DNA of 64,000 nt from Agelas oroides (taxonomy: Eukaryota; Porifera; Demospongiae; Agelasida; Agelasidae). The notes below the pieces were generated by a model. It was not told where the DNA came from. It was given only the letters and a program-made list of their open reading frames with translations, and made no database searches. The translations under genes and the position numbers were made by a program. The DNA lies in assembly GCA_949130485.1 (NCBI GenBank), contig OX422185.1, forward strand, positions 5,033,928-5,097,927. Reading direction: 5' to 3'. Below are positions 1 through 10,554 of the stretch, piece by piece (positions within the stretch are counted from its first letter, which is position 1; the number at the start of each line of letters is the position of its first letter).

Positions 1-138
1 GTCCTAATATACTCAGCTTTGTTCCTAACACTTGTGGGTTTTGTTCCAGTGTGAGGTGTGAGGGTGTGAGGGTGTGAGGCAGAATATTCATTGCAGTTTA
101 TGAGATATTCATTGAGCTGTGAATGTAGTTATGAGTCG
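1..138 (-). promoter_or_regulatory. snRNA-type promoter cut by window edge
   Basis: On the minus strand this holds two ATGAATAT-type octamer-like motifs, the block AACCCACAAGTGTTAGGAAC and the start of a TATA-like box (TATATT instead of TATATAA). It matches the promoter part of the snRNA-like units described below, most closely the one at 25791-25900. Any transcribed part lies outside the window, so whether this unit is intact cannot be judged. Confidence 0.5.
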
Positions 139-310
139 ATTACACATTAGTCGGTGCACAAAGAGGCTGAGAGACAATTCGTGTTAAAATGGAGGGGATT
201 GCCTTTCAAATTTTAGAGATTAAAAAACGTGGCTTCATCATATATTGACATTAATAACATACAGATGGGATACACAAAAAGTATGCAAACTAGGTAGGGA
301 TGATACACTG

Positions 311-684
311 TACAGCTGGAAAATTTGATGGGGAATTAAATTTGGCAGTTTGGCGGTTAGGGTTGAAACTGTCAAATTATATTATATTATTCGTATGCAT
401 GCATTGCATAATGATGTATTTGCATGCAGTAGCACTCTTGGTCCTGTCCGCCACCCCTCTACATGGCTGTACATGTAGCTAGCTCAGCGCTAGCACGTTG
501 CCAGTTTCATTTCTTGTAAACATTCGAACTCGGGCTTTGTTCAAGTACCTCAAGTGAGAGACGACAACGCTCCTTGATAAATGGACCTGAGACCCCACCA
601 CCAAATTTAATTCCGCCAATACTTTTTACAGTCGGTTTGGGGCCAAACCGCCAGATTTAAAGACCGCCAATATCTCCGGCTATA
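311..684. mobile_element. MITE with imperfect TATAGCYGGA ends
   Basis: The ends read TACAGCTGGAAAATTTGATG and, inverted, TATAGCCGGAGATATTGGCG. The interior carries TTTGGCGGTT-type repeats in both orientations. A second copy in the opposite orientation lies at 56424-56703. It sits inside remnants of another element (about 240-300 and 712-793) that matches the long-TIR element at 56955-57580, so this is a nested insertion. No coding capacity is seen. Confidence 0.5.
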
Positions 685-1014
685 TGGTAAAATGATATAA
701 AAGTGAAGGTACAAAGCCCCATCCATCCCTACACCTTTTTCACAACAGCATGCAGTGTAGAGCAAAACAGATGTAGGGATAGGGCTTTGTATAGTACATT
801 GCTTGCATAGTTTGCGGCGTGCATACGTACTGTTCAAACAGCAGTGAGTCCTAGCTTACTAATGGGGGCAAAAGAGGGCATTTTCCTCCCTTTGTCAGAA
901 TCTTGCCTCCTTTGGAACTTACAAGTCAAGACTGCCTTATCAGTAAATGTAGTAACCAGCTCCATTCATAGATACTTTTGCTTGGAAAAGTGATCTCAGA
1001 AGGTCTAAAATCTC

Positions 1015-1132
1015 GGAGGGTTTAAACTGTAAAATGTTCATTGGTGCAAGCCCCCAGACCCCCTATATAGCTTGGAGGGTTTAAACTGTAAAATGTTCAT
1101 TGGTGCAAGCCCCCAGACCCCCTATATAGCTT
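1015..1132. repeat. 59-bp direct tandem duplication
   Basis: Two identical 59-bp copies begin GGAGGGTTTAAACTGTAAAA and end CCCCCTATATAGCTT. The copies are head to tail without a spacer. No function is evident. Confidence 0.9.
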
Positions 1133-1204
1133 GTATATAAAGCACAACAACACAGTGGGTTCCCCTACCCCTGTTCCCAGGCTTCACACAGCAGTACAAA
1201 ATGT

Positions 1205-1885
1205 TAGCCCCATACCTAGGCTCCTCCCCAGAAAAATGGAGAGAGAGGCTGGAGGATCTGATCACGTGCCCTGTGACGTACTATGTGTGGTTTTGATAAT
1301 CGAATTATTGCCCACGTAGTCCGTACTCAGTGTTATAAGCGCTACACGGCCCTTGTAGTTCTGGCTGTTGCTGAGACTACAGATCGGTACTGAAAAGCTG
1401 TTTCACTATTATCTAGCTAGACTCAAGCTCCTAGTATGATATTTGAAGTATAGCTTCTACTGTAGCGCTAAGTTTTACGCTGCCACGACATTGTTTCATT
1501 CAAACGACACAGGAGGCAGTCGCCTTATCGACATTGACAGCATTGGTTATCACTCAATATGCGTCTTTGGAAGGCCTCTGTGAACAGCTGTGAGTTCTGT
1601 ATACTCCTAGCATGCTGTCAGTGAGCGGTAGCCAGCACTGTGAATGTCGATAAAGCGACTGTCTTGAGTGTCGTTTGAGCAGAATGAGGTGTAGGGTAGA
1701 AGGTACACTGCTTACCTGCTCTCAGAACTCCAACAACGCTCATGTAGCACTGTTAAGTTAATGCTGAGTATGGACTACGGCAATAATTAGATTATCAAAA
1801 GCACACATAGCACATCACGGGCACATGATCAGATCTTCCAGGCTCTCTCCCCATTTTCTGGGGAGGGGCCTGGTTATGAAGCTAC
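1205..1885. mobile_element. Long-TIR element of the TAGCCTCG family
   Basis: The outer about 170 bp at each end are inverted copies (for example GGTTTTGATAATCGAATTAT near 1290, answered by its diverged inverse near 1785). Flanks CAAAATGT and CAAAATAC suggest a decayed 8-bp target duplication. It is the same family as the near-perfect palindrome at 49471-50386 but much more degraded. No open frame of note is present. Confidence 0.7.
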
Positions 1886-2218
1886 AAAATACCACAGTGC
1901 AAGCAATGAAAACTGTATGAGGTCTGAGAGTAAGACTAGTGATGCCCCCACCCCAAAAAAAATTTTCAAGTCAACTAGCAGGGAAATTCCTCTAATTTGA
2001 AGCCAGAGCATTGCACCCTCCTCAAGAAGAAAAAGGAGATGTGCCATTTGTAAGATTGGAAATGGAGAGTGTAGCCCATTTGATTACCTAACCCTTTTAC
2101 CGCAACATGCATTTGATTACTTAACAGCAGATAGACACCAAACTGGACTTCAAGGACAATACTTCATTAGTTTTTGAAATGTATTTAAAAATATTAAAGT
2201 CTATAATCTGGTATACCG
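1886..2218. other. Unassigned stretch
   Basis: No gene, RNA or repeat could be recognised here by eye; it is AT-rich with short poly-A runs. Confidence 0.4.
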
Positions 2219-2644
2219 TAGATCTGGAAATTTTCATGGTCTAGGACACCCACAAAAATATTTTGATGGTAATAAATTGATTCTATGTTCCGTGGAGCAT
2301 GAACAGTTTGCTGCATTTGTGGCTACCACAAAGCTGTTGGCGAACTACTCGTATGCGAAAGAGAACCGAAGAACGCTGTAGACACGTACTGTGCCAGTAA
2401 AGACAGATAGTTTATTGGATAAAGAGCGGAGAGATGTCAAGCGTTTGCCATGAGTCACCTGTGGGTATCGAAGAAGAGGCTGTCTCGTGCAAAATAACTA
2501 GCTAGCTGCGCTGTGAAACTGTATGTATAAAATGTGTTGACCATAACGATTACCCGTTGTAAAATATATTTCGTGTTTTTTTTTTTATTTTTGTGCTCTA
2601 CGCAAACCACGAAAATGTTTTTATAATGAAAATTTCCAGATCTA
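2219..2644. mobile_element. MITE, TAGATCTGGAAATTTTC ends
   Basis: The left end TAGATCTGGAAATTTTC is matched by an inverted copy GAAAATTTCCAGATCTA. A homologous but diverged copy lies at about 38750-39140, sharing interior blocks such as GGGTATCGAAGAAGAGGC. No coding frame is intact in either copy. Confidence 0.65.
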
Positions 2645-2657
2645 TGCTATTTGTTAA

Positions 2658-3007
2658 GGGTGGTCGGAACTAATGGGGGGGGGGGAGGGGGGCGCGCGTG
2701 GCCAGTTGCTAGGGGGTTGTATCTTGGCAATAAAAAGGCTTATAAAAGAACAGCCTGCTGCAACTTAGCGCCCGTGTGGACTACTAAAACACACGTACAA
2801 GTTTATGAATCTACCTTGTCCACAAGCTGAACAGACTATTTGTTGATAAACTTTTGAACGGAGTAACTTATTGACTTGGAACATTGTCTACAGAGCTGTT
2901 ATTATGAGAGGAATCCAATGACAAAACGTTTGCCCAGAAATAATTGTTTTATGACAACAGCTTTTTGCATACTTTTGGATTGGCACAATTGTTAGTTCTG
3001 ACCACCC
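2658..3007. mobile_element. piggyBac-like MITE with TTAA duplication
   Basis: The element starts GGGTGGTCGGAACTAA and ends with the inverse TTAGTTCTGACCACCC, flanked on both sides by TTAA. A TTAA target is the hallmark of the piggyBac superfamily. At 350 bp with no frame it is non-autonomous. A run of about nine Gs lies near 2671. Confidence 0.75.
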
Positions 3008-3190
3008 TTAATGTGTATTATGTGTTGATCTCGTGGGAGGACACCCCACTGGACAGATAATGGGAATGTAACAGCAGTTTGTACTTACATCTGCCACAGA
3101 TCATGTGAAAAATATTTCAGGCTTTTCCTACACAACTCTGTCAGTAAAACTGCAATAAAGGACTGAGGACGTGTAGGAAGATGCTTTGTA

Positions 3191-3264
3191 GACCCAGTTA
3201 AAACTAGGTCTTCCAAAAATTTTCCACATACGGTATGGAGACACACATACCACTCATGTTATAT
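3191..3264 (-). ncRNA. Sm-class snRNA-like RNA gene (unit 3.2 kb)
   Basis: Read on the minus strand, a canonical Sm site AATTTTTGG (3221-3213) is followed by a hairpin GACCTAGTTTTAACTGGGTC (3210-3191), an 8-bp stem with a UUUA loop. A TATA box lies 64 nt upstream of the Sm site, so a transcript of roughly 70-75 nt is expected; the 5' end is set at about 28 nt from the TATA and is approximate. The 5' part contains GTATGTGG directly before the Sm site, which could be a splice donor as in a spliced-leader RNA. Sm site plus 3' hairpin is the standard 3' architecture of U snRNAs and SL RNAs. The variable part matches no U RNA I can recognise. Confidence 0.6.
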
Positions 3265-3285
3265 ACAAACAGTCACCCAGCTGTC

Positions 3286-3413
3286 TTTATATACTGTGGC
3301 TTGTTTCTAACACTTGTGGGTTTGTGTGATGTCATGGATCAATATTCATTGCAGTGTGTGATATTCATTGACAGTTTATTAGTATTCATTGACAATATGT
3401 GAGCTGTGAATCT
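3286..3413 (-). promoter_or_regulatory. snRNA-type promoter (unit 3.2 kb)
   Basis: On the minus strand: TATATAAA at 3293-3286, preceded by the PSE-like block around ACCCACAAGTGTTAGAAAC, a CRE variant (TGACATCA) and three ATGAATA motifs. Spacing of the conserved block and TATA fits the proximal-sequence-element plus TATA arrangement of snRNA genes. The E-box CAGCTG just after the TATA is shared with several other units. Confidence 0.55.
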
Positions 3414-3453
3414 GCTCATACAATGTGCACCAACCCTAGTTCCCAGGCTCACC

Positions 3454-3511
3454 TAGCCTCGTACCCAGGCTCCTCCCTGCTTTTCTGCATGAGAGCCTGG
3501 GTATGAGGCTA
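3454..3511. mobile_element. 58-bp TAGCCTCG mini-element
   Basis: The ends TAGCCTCGTACCCAGGCT and AGCCTGGGTATGAGGCTA are inverted repeats and the flanks are a perfect 8-bp duplication, GGCTCACC. The same insertion is present in unit 2 (11989-12046) and, diverged, at 19798-19859, so it predates the segmental duplications. Confidence 0.8.
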
Positions 3512-4672
3512 GGCTCACCCACTCTGGAGCCTGAATATTCCCAGGCAGGGAGACCTACCTTGGTATCTTGTGAGCATGATGTGATCGGAAAAGGGTTATA
3601 CATTTGCAAAACAAAAGGCAACATTTTGTGGACTGTTCAACCAGCTATACGTTCAATGCTTGGTGTGTAGAATATTTGCCTCCACTAGCTGGATATGTGT
3701 AGTCAGTTGCTCAGTACTTTTGCTCTTTTTGATGCTCTGAGCCTCCATGCTTTCTACCACCATTCTACCTTTGGTGTCGCTCACATGAGGAAAAACACTA
3801 GGCTCTCCCTGCCTTCACAATTGCCATGTTTGCGTGCCAGACCACCATTGGTATAAATAGTGTAGAACTCAACCATTCTTTTACTCTTTGATTAGCGTTC
3901 ACAACTAGGGTACATGCAAGCAGAAAGCCTGCCAAAACCGTGACATACATTTGAAATTACACGTGGGAGTGAGACTGCAACACGACTACCAAGCCTCGAG
4001 CATCACTACACTTAGGTCACGCCTCTTAGTATGTCACGCCTCCTACACCCAACCATTACGATTACCAAGCGATTACCAAGCCTTGCTCCGCTTCACTGCG
4101 GTCGGCAATAATACACAATAACAGAAGGGTGGTGAAAAATAGGCCGGAGATCATCATCACAATGGTACAATGCATACACACACATGTACACACACATACA
4201 CACACACACACACACATCCACAGATTACAGTGCCACCCTGCGACAGCCTCACTTATGCTGTCTTGCCCCTTACCCACATCCTTAACCTCCCTCACCTGAT
4301 TTTTTTCCCTTTCTACTCTGCAACAGTCTCCCTTACAACACCTGCAGCTTCAGGGAGGGATTTGGGAATCTGCCATTCTGACTCAGAGACCGCAGGGTTG
4401 TACTCTACTGGGGTAAAATGGAAGCAGAGGGGAGGTAGTACGTGTGACTCATGGGGACTTCAAAATGTGTAAAAAAAAATACACTAAAATTTATGTTAGG
4501 GAAACAATTAGAAAAGCTACACACAGTATATGACAGAAAAGAGGCAATGCAAAGTTCCAAACATTTGTGAACTAGTTCATGAACAGTTTTAGTGAGCAAA
4601 TAGTTCAGAACTGTTTGTGGACTAACAAATGTTCAACTATATGTACCGTACGTTCATGAACATTTGTTACAA
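3512..4672. other. Spacer with short (CA)n and palindromic patches
   Basis: No gene is supported. A (CA)n tract lies at about 4175-4217. Frames of 60-100 codons here are readings through the (CA)n and low-complexity sequence. A short repeat of GTTCATGAACA-type palindromes occurs near 4565-4670. Confidence 0.6.
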
Positions 4673-5322
4673 CCCTTTACCGACCAAAGACGCGTATACG
4701 TGTCATGCATAATTCACCGCTGAATGACCAATGACGCATATACGTGTCATGGGTACTTTGGTATGTTGTACGCGAGTTTCCGTCGACTGTAGCGATTTAT
4801 TAGGGACTATCTACGCTATTAATCATATTCATTGCACCCACCAGAAGCTAAACGTGCACAATGGAATTGCAAATAGACAACATACGAGCCGGAAGTTGAA
4901 CATTATGGGGTGTAAGACTCTAGCAATCGACAGGGCCGAGTTCATTGTGACCGATCTCGAGAAGTACACAAGCTATGAAGATGAAATAAACAGCAGCGTA
5001 GAGCTAAAAGAAAGCTCTAACTTCCATGCAGATTTCAATTGTACTGCCAAGTTATAAGTACTGGAACAGATCGAAAGTCGCGACTTCCGGTATCACAACT
5101 TCCGGTTTATTTCACAGCTTCTGCTTTAGCGATAAGCTTCAAAACTACAGTGAAGCTGGGCAAAGCCTAAGGTACTCCATTGCTTTTTACCAGAAGTTTG
5201 TAGCTGTTTTACAACTGGAGATATAATATGGAATACGCAACACGTTCTCTGAACCGTTTCGCTCATAATTATTATGGTTTTCTACGTTAACATTGCAATC
5301 ACGCGTTACGGTCGGTAAAGAG
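4673..5322. mobile_element. MITE with CCCTTTACCGACC ends
   Basis: The left end CCCTTTACCGACC is answered by an inverted GGTCGGTAAAGAG at 5322. Near the left end the motif GACGCRTATACGTGTCAT occurs twice, 44 bp apart, as if subterminal binding sites. The related element at 50716-51333 has TTAA flanks, suggesting a piggyBac-like family; here the flanks are not TTAA. The interior has frames of 108 and 66 codons with no recognisable domain, and diverged homology to 31660-32110 where the frames are broken. Confidence 0.6.
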
Positions 5323-5465
5323 AGCAGACCACCGTACTGGTTGACCTGAAATGAGCAGAGCTGGTAACAGTAGTGGGATGCCGTCTCCTTCAGCAGAACA
5401 GTACAGTGGTTTTACTGCTATGAAACGTTTACAACATAATTCATGAGGTTGGCAAACTATGTTGA

Positions 5466-6697
5466 TTAGTGCTGCTACTCATAGTACTAGCCTCTGGTTA
5501 GCCTTCCCCACCAGTTTTAGTGCTGCTACTCATAGTACCAGCCTCTGGTTAGCCTTCCCCACCAGTTTTAGTGCTGCTACTCATAGTACTAGCCATCTGG
5601 TTAGCCTTCCCAACCAGTTTTAGTGCTGCTACTCATAGTACTAGCCTCTGGTTAGCCTTCCCCACCAGTTTTAGTGCTGCTACTCATAGTACTAGCCTCT
5701 GGTTAACCTTCCCCACCAGTTTTAGTGCTGCTACTCATAGTACCAGCCTCTGGTTAGCCTTCCCCACCAGTTTTAGTGCTGCTACTCATAGTACTAGCCT
5801 CTGGTTAGCCTTCCCCACCAGTTTTAGTGCTGCTACTCATAGTACTAGCCTCTGGTTAACCTTCCCCACCAGTTTTAGTGCTGCTACTCATAGTACCAGC
5901 CTCTGGTTAGCCTTCCCCACCAGTTTTAGTGCTGCTACTCATAGTACCAGCCTCTGGTTAGCCTTCCCCACCAGTTTTAGTGCTGCTACTCATAGTACTA
6001 GCCTCTGGTTAGCCTTCCCCACCAGTTTTAGTGTTGCTACTCATAGTACCAGCCTCTGGTTAACCTTCCCCACCAGTTTTAGTGCTGCTACTCATAGTAC
6101 TAGCCATCTGGTTAGCCTTCCCCACCAGTTTTAGTGCTGCTACTCATAGTACTAGCCTCTGGTTAGCCTTCCCCACCAGTTTTAGTGTTGCTACTCATAG
6201 TACCAGCCTCTGGTTAACCTTCCCCACCAGTTTTAGTGCTGCTACTCATAGTACTAGCCATCTGGTTAGCCTTCCCCACCAGTTTTAGTGCTGCTACTCA
6301 TAGTACTAGCCTCTGGTTAGCCTTCCCCACCAGTTTTAGTGTTGCTACTCATAGTACCAGCCTCTGGTTAACCTTCCCCACCAGTTTTAGTGCTGCTACT
6401 CATAGTACTAGCCATCTGGTTAGCCTTCCCCACCAGTTTTAGTGCTGCTACTCATAGTACTAGCCTCTGGTTAGCCTTCCCCACCAGTTTTAGTGCTGCT
6501 ACTCATAGTACCAGCCTCTGGTTAGCCTTCCCCACCAGTTTTAGTGCTGCTACTCATAGTACTAGCCTCTGGTTAGCCTTCCCCACCAGTTTTAGTGCTG
6601 CTACTCATAGTACCAGCCTCTGGTTAACCTTCCCCACCAGTTTTAGTGCTGCTACTCATAGTACTAGCCATCTGGTTAGCCTTCCCCACCAGTTTAA
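5466..6697. repeat. 51-bp minisatellite, about 24 units
   Basis: Each unit has the form AGTGCTGCTACTCATAGTAC, then YAGCCTCTGGTTARCCTTCC, then CCACCAGTTTT. Because 51 is divisible by three, the array reads as a repeating 17-residue frame on the plus strand. Units with CATCTGG instead of CTCTGG (52 bp) shift the frame and stop it, so selection for a protein is unlikely. Unit 2 carries only about 17 units. Confidence 0.95.
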
Positions 6698-6790
6698 AGC
6701 AAGGGAAAGCTCTAAAAACGTGGCCACACTGTGCTCAGCAGCCCAATTACACAGAACCACACCTACCAGAAATGCACTGAAAACCTCTTA

Positions 6791-7851
6791 TTAGTATAAT
6801 TAACAGCATGGTTTCGAGTGCAATTTGGGATTAATAGCATGAGTGAATGGCTGATAATTGCACGAGGCGAAGCCGAGTGCAATTATGCCATTCATGAGTG
6901 CTATTAATCCCAAATTGCATGAGAAAACATGCTGTTACTTGTTAATCATAAACTTCGCCTAGTTTACAGTATGCTATAATAAGTATGAGTATGTATGTGA
7001 TGTGGTGGTTTATAGTATACAAGTTTACAGTAAACTGTATAGTTTACACCAAATTGTTGTCACTTACAAGTTACAAGTTTACATTATGTTAATATAGTTT
7101 ACAGCAAATTGTTGTTGCTTACAAGTTACAAGTTTACATTATGTTAATATAGTTTACAGCAAATTGCTACTGACCAATCAGTGAGCGATTACACCTTGCA
7201 CGGTTTTGTAGTTTTTGTATTTTTTGTCCAATGAGAATCTTTCCTACCTGTGCAATTACAAAAATAATTGCACACCTTTCTATGGGAGTAAATGTATTGA
7301 CACTAAATAAGTATATGATTAGTATAATTAACAGCATGGTTTCGAGTGCAATTTGGGATTAATAGCTCGAGTGAATGGCTGTTAATTGCACGAGGTGAAA
7401 GCCGAGTGCAATTATGCCATTCATGAGTGCTATTAATCCCAAATTACACGAGAAAACATGCTGTTACTTGTTAATCATATACTCTGCCTAGTTTACAGTA
7501 TGCTATAATAAGTATGAGTATGTATGTGATGTGGTGGTTTATAGTATACAAGTTTACAGTAAACGGTATAGTTTACACCAAATTGTTGTCACTTACAAGT
7601 TACAAGTTTACATTATGTTAATATAGTTTACAGCAAATTGTTGTCGCTTACAAGTTACAAGTTTACATTATGTTAATATAGTTTACAGCAAATTGCTACT
7701 GACCAATCAGTGAGCGATTACACCTTGCACGGGTTTTGTATTTTTTGTATTTTTTGTCCAATCAGAATCTTTCCTACCTGTGCAATTACAAAAATAATTG
7801 CACACCTTTCTATGGGAGTAAATGTATTGACACTAAATAAGTATATGATTA
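6791..7851. mobile_element. Two tandem copies of a 530-bp hairpin element
   Basis: Each copy begins TTAGTATAATTAACAGCATG with a 150-bp near-palindromic head (GTGCAATTTGGGATTAATAG answered by its inverse) and ends near AATAAGTATATGATTA. The interior has CAAGTTACAAGTTTACATTA direct repeats and a GACCAATCAG box. Single copies are at 14967-15627 (with a roughly 90-bp extra segment) and 26505-27032. The copies share the ATGATTAGTATAATTAAC junction, consistent with tandem duplication. Confidence 0.75.
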
Positions 7852-7866
7852 TAGCTACAATTATGT

Positions 7867-7990
7867 TATAGATAAACCACAGTAGACAGGGATTTATCGT
7901 CCATAAACCACCCGAGCCCGAGGGCGCAGCCCGAGGGCGAGGGTTGTTTATGGACCATAAATCCCTGTCTACTGTGGTTTATCTGTTATA
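7867..7990. mobile_element. 124-bp palindromic foldback
   Basis: TATAGATAAACCACAGTAG on the left is matched by CTACTGTGGTTTATCTGTTA on the right around a GC-rich core with GCCCGAGGGCG twice. It is absent from unit 2 together with flanking bases to about 8245. The flank at 7990-8060, read on the minus strand, resembles the CCAAT/TATA-bearing repeat at 21120-21300. Confidence 0.65.
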
Positions 7991-8249
7991 TTCTCCACTC
8001 TGATTGGTCCTTGTTGTTATTAGTAAATACACATGGTAGTTTTCACTGTAAACAAGGTATGTTATTAGTAAACATGTAAAGTAATTTACACTCTAAACAA
8101 GGTAGCTTATAGGAAACACCATTAAATTACAACTTCCTGTGGTATATGGAACAGAATCTACAGAATCTACAACTTCCTGTCAGTATATGGAAAATAATAC
8201 CCACCTGTTACCACAGAAACAAGGGTGAAGTGGAGTATATACTAGTAAT

Positions 8250-8840
8250 CCATCCCAGAGTTCAAATAAAATAAAGACTAAGAGCTCCTGATATACATGA
8301 ATCAGCAAAACTCCCCAGGGGTATATTAGTTAGCAAGTGCTATTGAACAGTAATGGTCTACCAATTACCGACCGCATCTCTGTTTTTACTTTTCTGGTTT
8401 GAGACAAAGAATTTGAGACAAAGACTAATAGGCAGGTCATTATCGGTCTAAGAACACAGCAGAGACAGAGCTTGAACATTGTTAGTGGGTGGATACAACA
8501 TAAGGTACAATCTTATGGTTTATGTATCTAGCGCCCCTCCCCTCTTGTCACATTGTAATGTTCCCAACTTGTGATATACAACATGAAATTCTCACAGAAT
8601 TATTGAAGAAGACATGAAATATTTCAAGACCATATGATTCAGAAACTGAAATTTCATGTGGTCATTAAATACTTCACACTTTGTTCAACTAGTTTTGTTA
8701 TGTTATATTTCGTGTACAAACACTTGACGCAAGTTTTCACATTTCCATATGAAGGAAGTGAAATGCACTGAACAGCAAGTGACAGCACATGCATCACGTG
8801 CTTATAGGTGAGATGTGCTGAACAAGTGGGCACAAGTACA
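8250..8840. other. Spacer 3' of the 8.9-kb RNA unit
   Basis: No gene or repeat is recognised; the region is near-identical in unit 2 (15650-16255). Confidence 0.4.
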
Positions 8841-8844
8841 TATA

Positions 8845-8920
8845 GACCCAGTACAGAACCAGGTCTTCCAAAAATTTTTAAGTATACCAAACAGCAAGAT
8901 GCATATGACTCCAGCAGAAC
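8845..8920 (-). ncRNA. Sm-class snRNA-like RNA gene (unit 8.9 kb)
   Basis: On the minus strand the Sm site AATTTTTGG (8876-8868) is followed by the hairpin formed by GACCTGGT and ACTGGGTC (8865-8845), 8 bp with two G-U pairs. The TATA box is 65 nt upstream. The variable 5' part differs completely from that of the 3.2-kb unit and contains GTTTG followed by GTATAC 14 nt before the Sm site, a possible splice donor. An almost identical copy is at 16262-16335. It could be an snRNA-like or spliced-leader-like RNA; the identity of the variable region is unknown to me. Confidence 0.6.
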
Positions 8921-8941
8921 AACATACATTGTAGCAGCTGT

Positions 8942-9029
8942 CCTTATATACCCAGGCTTGTTTCCAACACTTGTGGGTTTTGTGAAATATTCATTGACAG
9001 TTTTCAAGCTATTCATTGAGCTGTGAATA
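8942..9029 (-). promoter_or_regulatory. snRNA-type promoter (unit 8.9 kb)
   Basis: The minus strand carries TATATAAGG (8950-8942), the conserved CCCACAAGTGTTGGAAACAA block just upstream and two ATGAATA octamer-like motifs. No CRE is present. CAGCTG follows the TATA box. Confidence 0.55.
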
Positions 9030-9179
9030 CTAGGAATGCTAGATAAATCTGTGTTGCAGTGACACTGCATGTGTGTGCATTAGTGAAGTTGAAAAATAGG
9101 TGGGAATCGTACTTGTCTATTATAATCTCTTATAAGCAATTGAGGATATAGTGCGTCATAATTTAGTTCTATACTGAGT

Positions 9180-10093
9180 ATATATGTTCCGCGCAATCTG
9201 AGAATTTGCGCAATCTCGAGATTGCGTTGCGCATTCTCAGAATCCCGAGATTGCGTTCTAACCTCGAGATTGCACAGGCAATCTGGAGATTGCGTAACAC
9301 ATGTGCGCAATCTGGAGATTGCGTAACACATGTGCGCAATCTGGAGATTGCGTAATACGCGTGCGCAATCTGGAGATTGCGTAACATGTGTGCGCAATCT
9401 ACGAACTTTGCCTGTACGCCCGACAGTGAGTGATCTACTGTGTAGCTCGCAGGATGGAAGACATCCTTGATAAGCGGCGTCTACCTCCATAGGAGGCATA
9501 CTGCGATCTGGAAGAGGTGGTAATGCTGTGTATTGATGAGCAACAGAAGAGAAGGTCGCGTTCGAAGTTTGCCTGTCGATCGTAGTTGGCCACAGTCAGC
9601 TTATATGCCACATGCTACTGGTTCAATCGAGTGTATACTATCTAATTGTGTCAGCGACAGTTGAAACGTACCTTCGCTGAAACTGTCAGCCATCTTTTGC
9701 GTGTATTATTGGTCATTTTCAGGTACACAGCGGGTACCCGCGTTTCCACCATTGTAGCTGAGTAAGGCAGGTTTGTTTTCAACCAAGCTAAGCCAAACTA
9801 TCATTGCCTGAACTCTGCTATTTTACAAGATATAACGCAAATTATGAATCAACACTACACAAAGTCGCCATTTTTTAGTAGCTTCTCGAGATGGTTTCTG
9901 CACATGCGCGTTGGGGTAAAAGAGATTGCGCACTATACTTGCGCAATCTCGAGTTAGCGCAATGTAGTGCGCAATCTCGAGATTGCGCAAGTATAGTGCG
10001 CAATCTCGAGATTAGAACGCAATCTCGGGATTCTGAGAATGCGCAACGCAATCTTGAGATTGCGCAAATTCTCAGATTGCGCGGAACATATAT
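9180..10093. mobile_element. Element with palindrome-array terminal repeats
   Basis: The terminal inverted repeats start ATATATGTTCCGCGC at 9180 and end GCGCGGAACATATAT at 10093. Each terminus is an array of the perfect palindrome GCGCAATCTCGAGATTGCGC and variants (GCAATCTGGAGATTGC), about eight per side. The interior, 9530-9930, is homologous to 50890-51330 and 48950-49260. Frames reading RNLQIAH-type repeats are products of the array. An identical element is at 16597-17510. Confidence 0.7.
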
Positions 10094-10145
10094 GTACATG
10101 CAACACGTAGCAACCGCAATCACTCGTTGATTTTTCAGTTTCACC

Positions 10146-10188
10146 AACACACACACACACACACACGCACACACACATGCACACACGC

Positions 10189-10249
<61 letters not shown>
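10146..10249. repeat. (CA)n microsatellite
   Basis: Nearly pure CA repeat with a few CG and TG interruptions. The homologous tract in unit 2 (17563-17702) is 36 bp longer, which makes it the fastest-changing part of the duplication. Confidence 0.95.
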
Positions 10250-10252
<3 letters not shown>

Positions 10253-10554
10253 CAACTGCGATCACTCATGTCAATTTTGAAAGACAGCTGCACAGAGACA
10301 ACCTGGATAAGACCAGCCAGCTGACTGCATTTTGTGAAGGAGTTATCTCACAGCCACCCAGTGGAGCTGATGAGGCCTGGTATTGGCTGCAACACATCCT
10401 GCACAGAGCATGACTTTGCATAACAGGTTATTTTTCAGGGAGATGTGGTTCATTGATTGCTCATGCTAAATACAGCTATAGTTCATTTAGGTTGTTCAAA
10501 CTTCTAGTCATTGGAAAAGTACTCCTTCCGATCAAGGCAAGACTATGGGTTTTG

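Noticed and set aside
5571..6794. Frames of 68-204 codons with repeating LWLAFPTSFSAATHSTS (also 14004-14970)
   Set aside because: They come from the 51-bp minisatellite; starts are internal to units, and 52-bp variant units interrupt the frame.
9080..9499. 139-codon frame with repeated RNLQIAH-type phrases
   Set aside because: It is a reading of the GCAATCTGGAGATTGC palindrome array.
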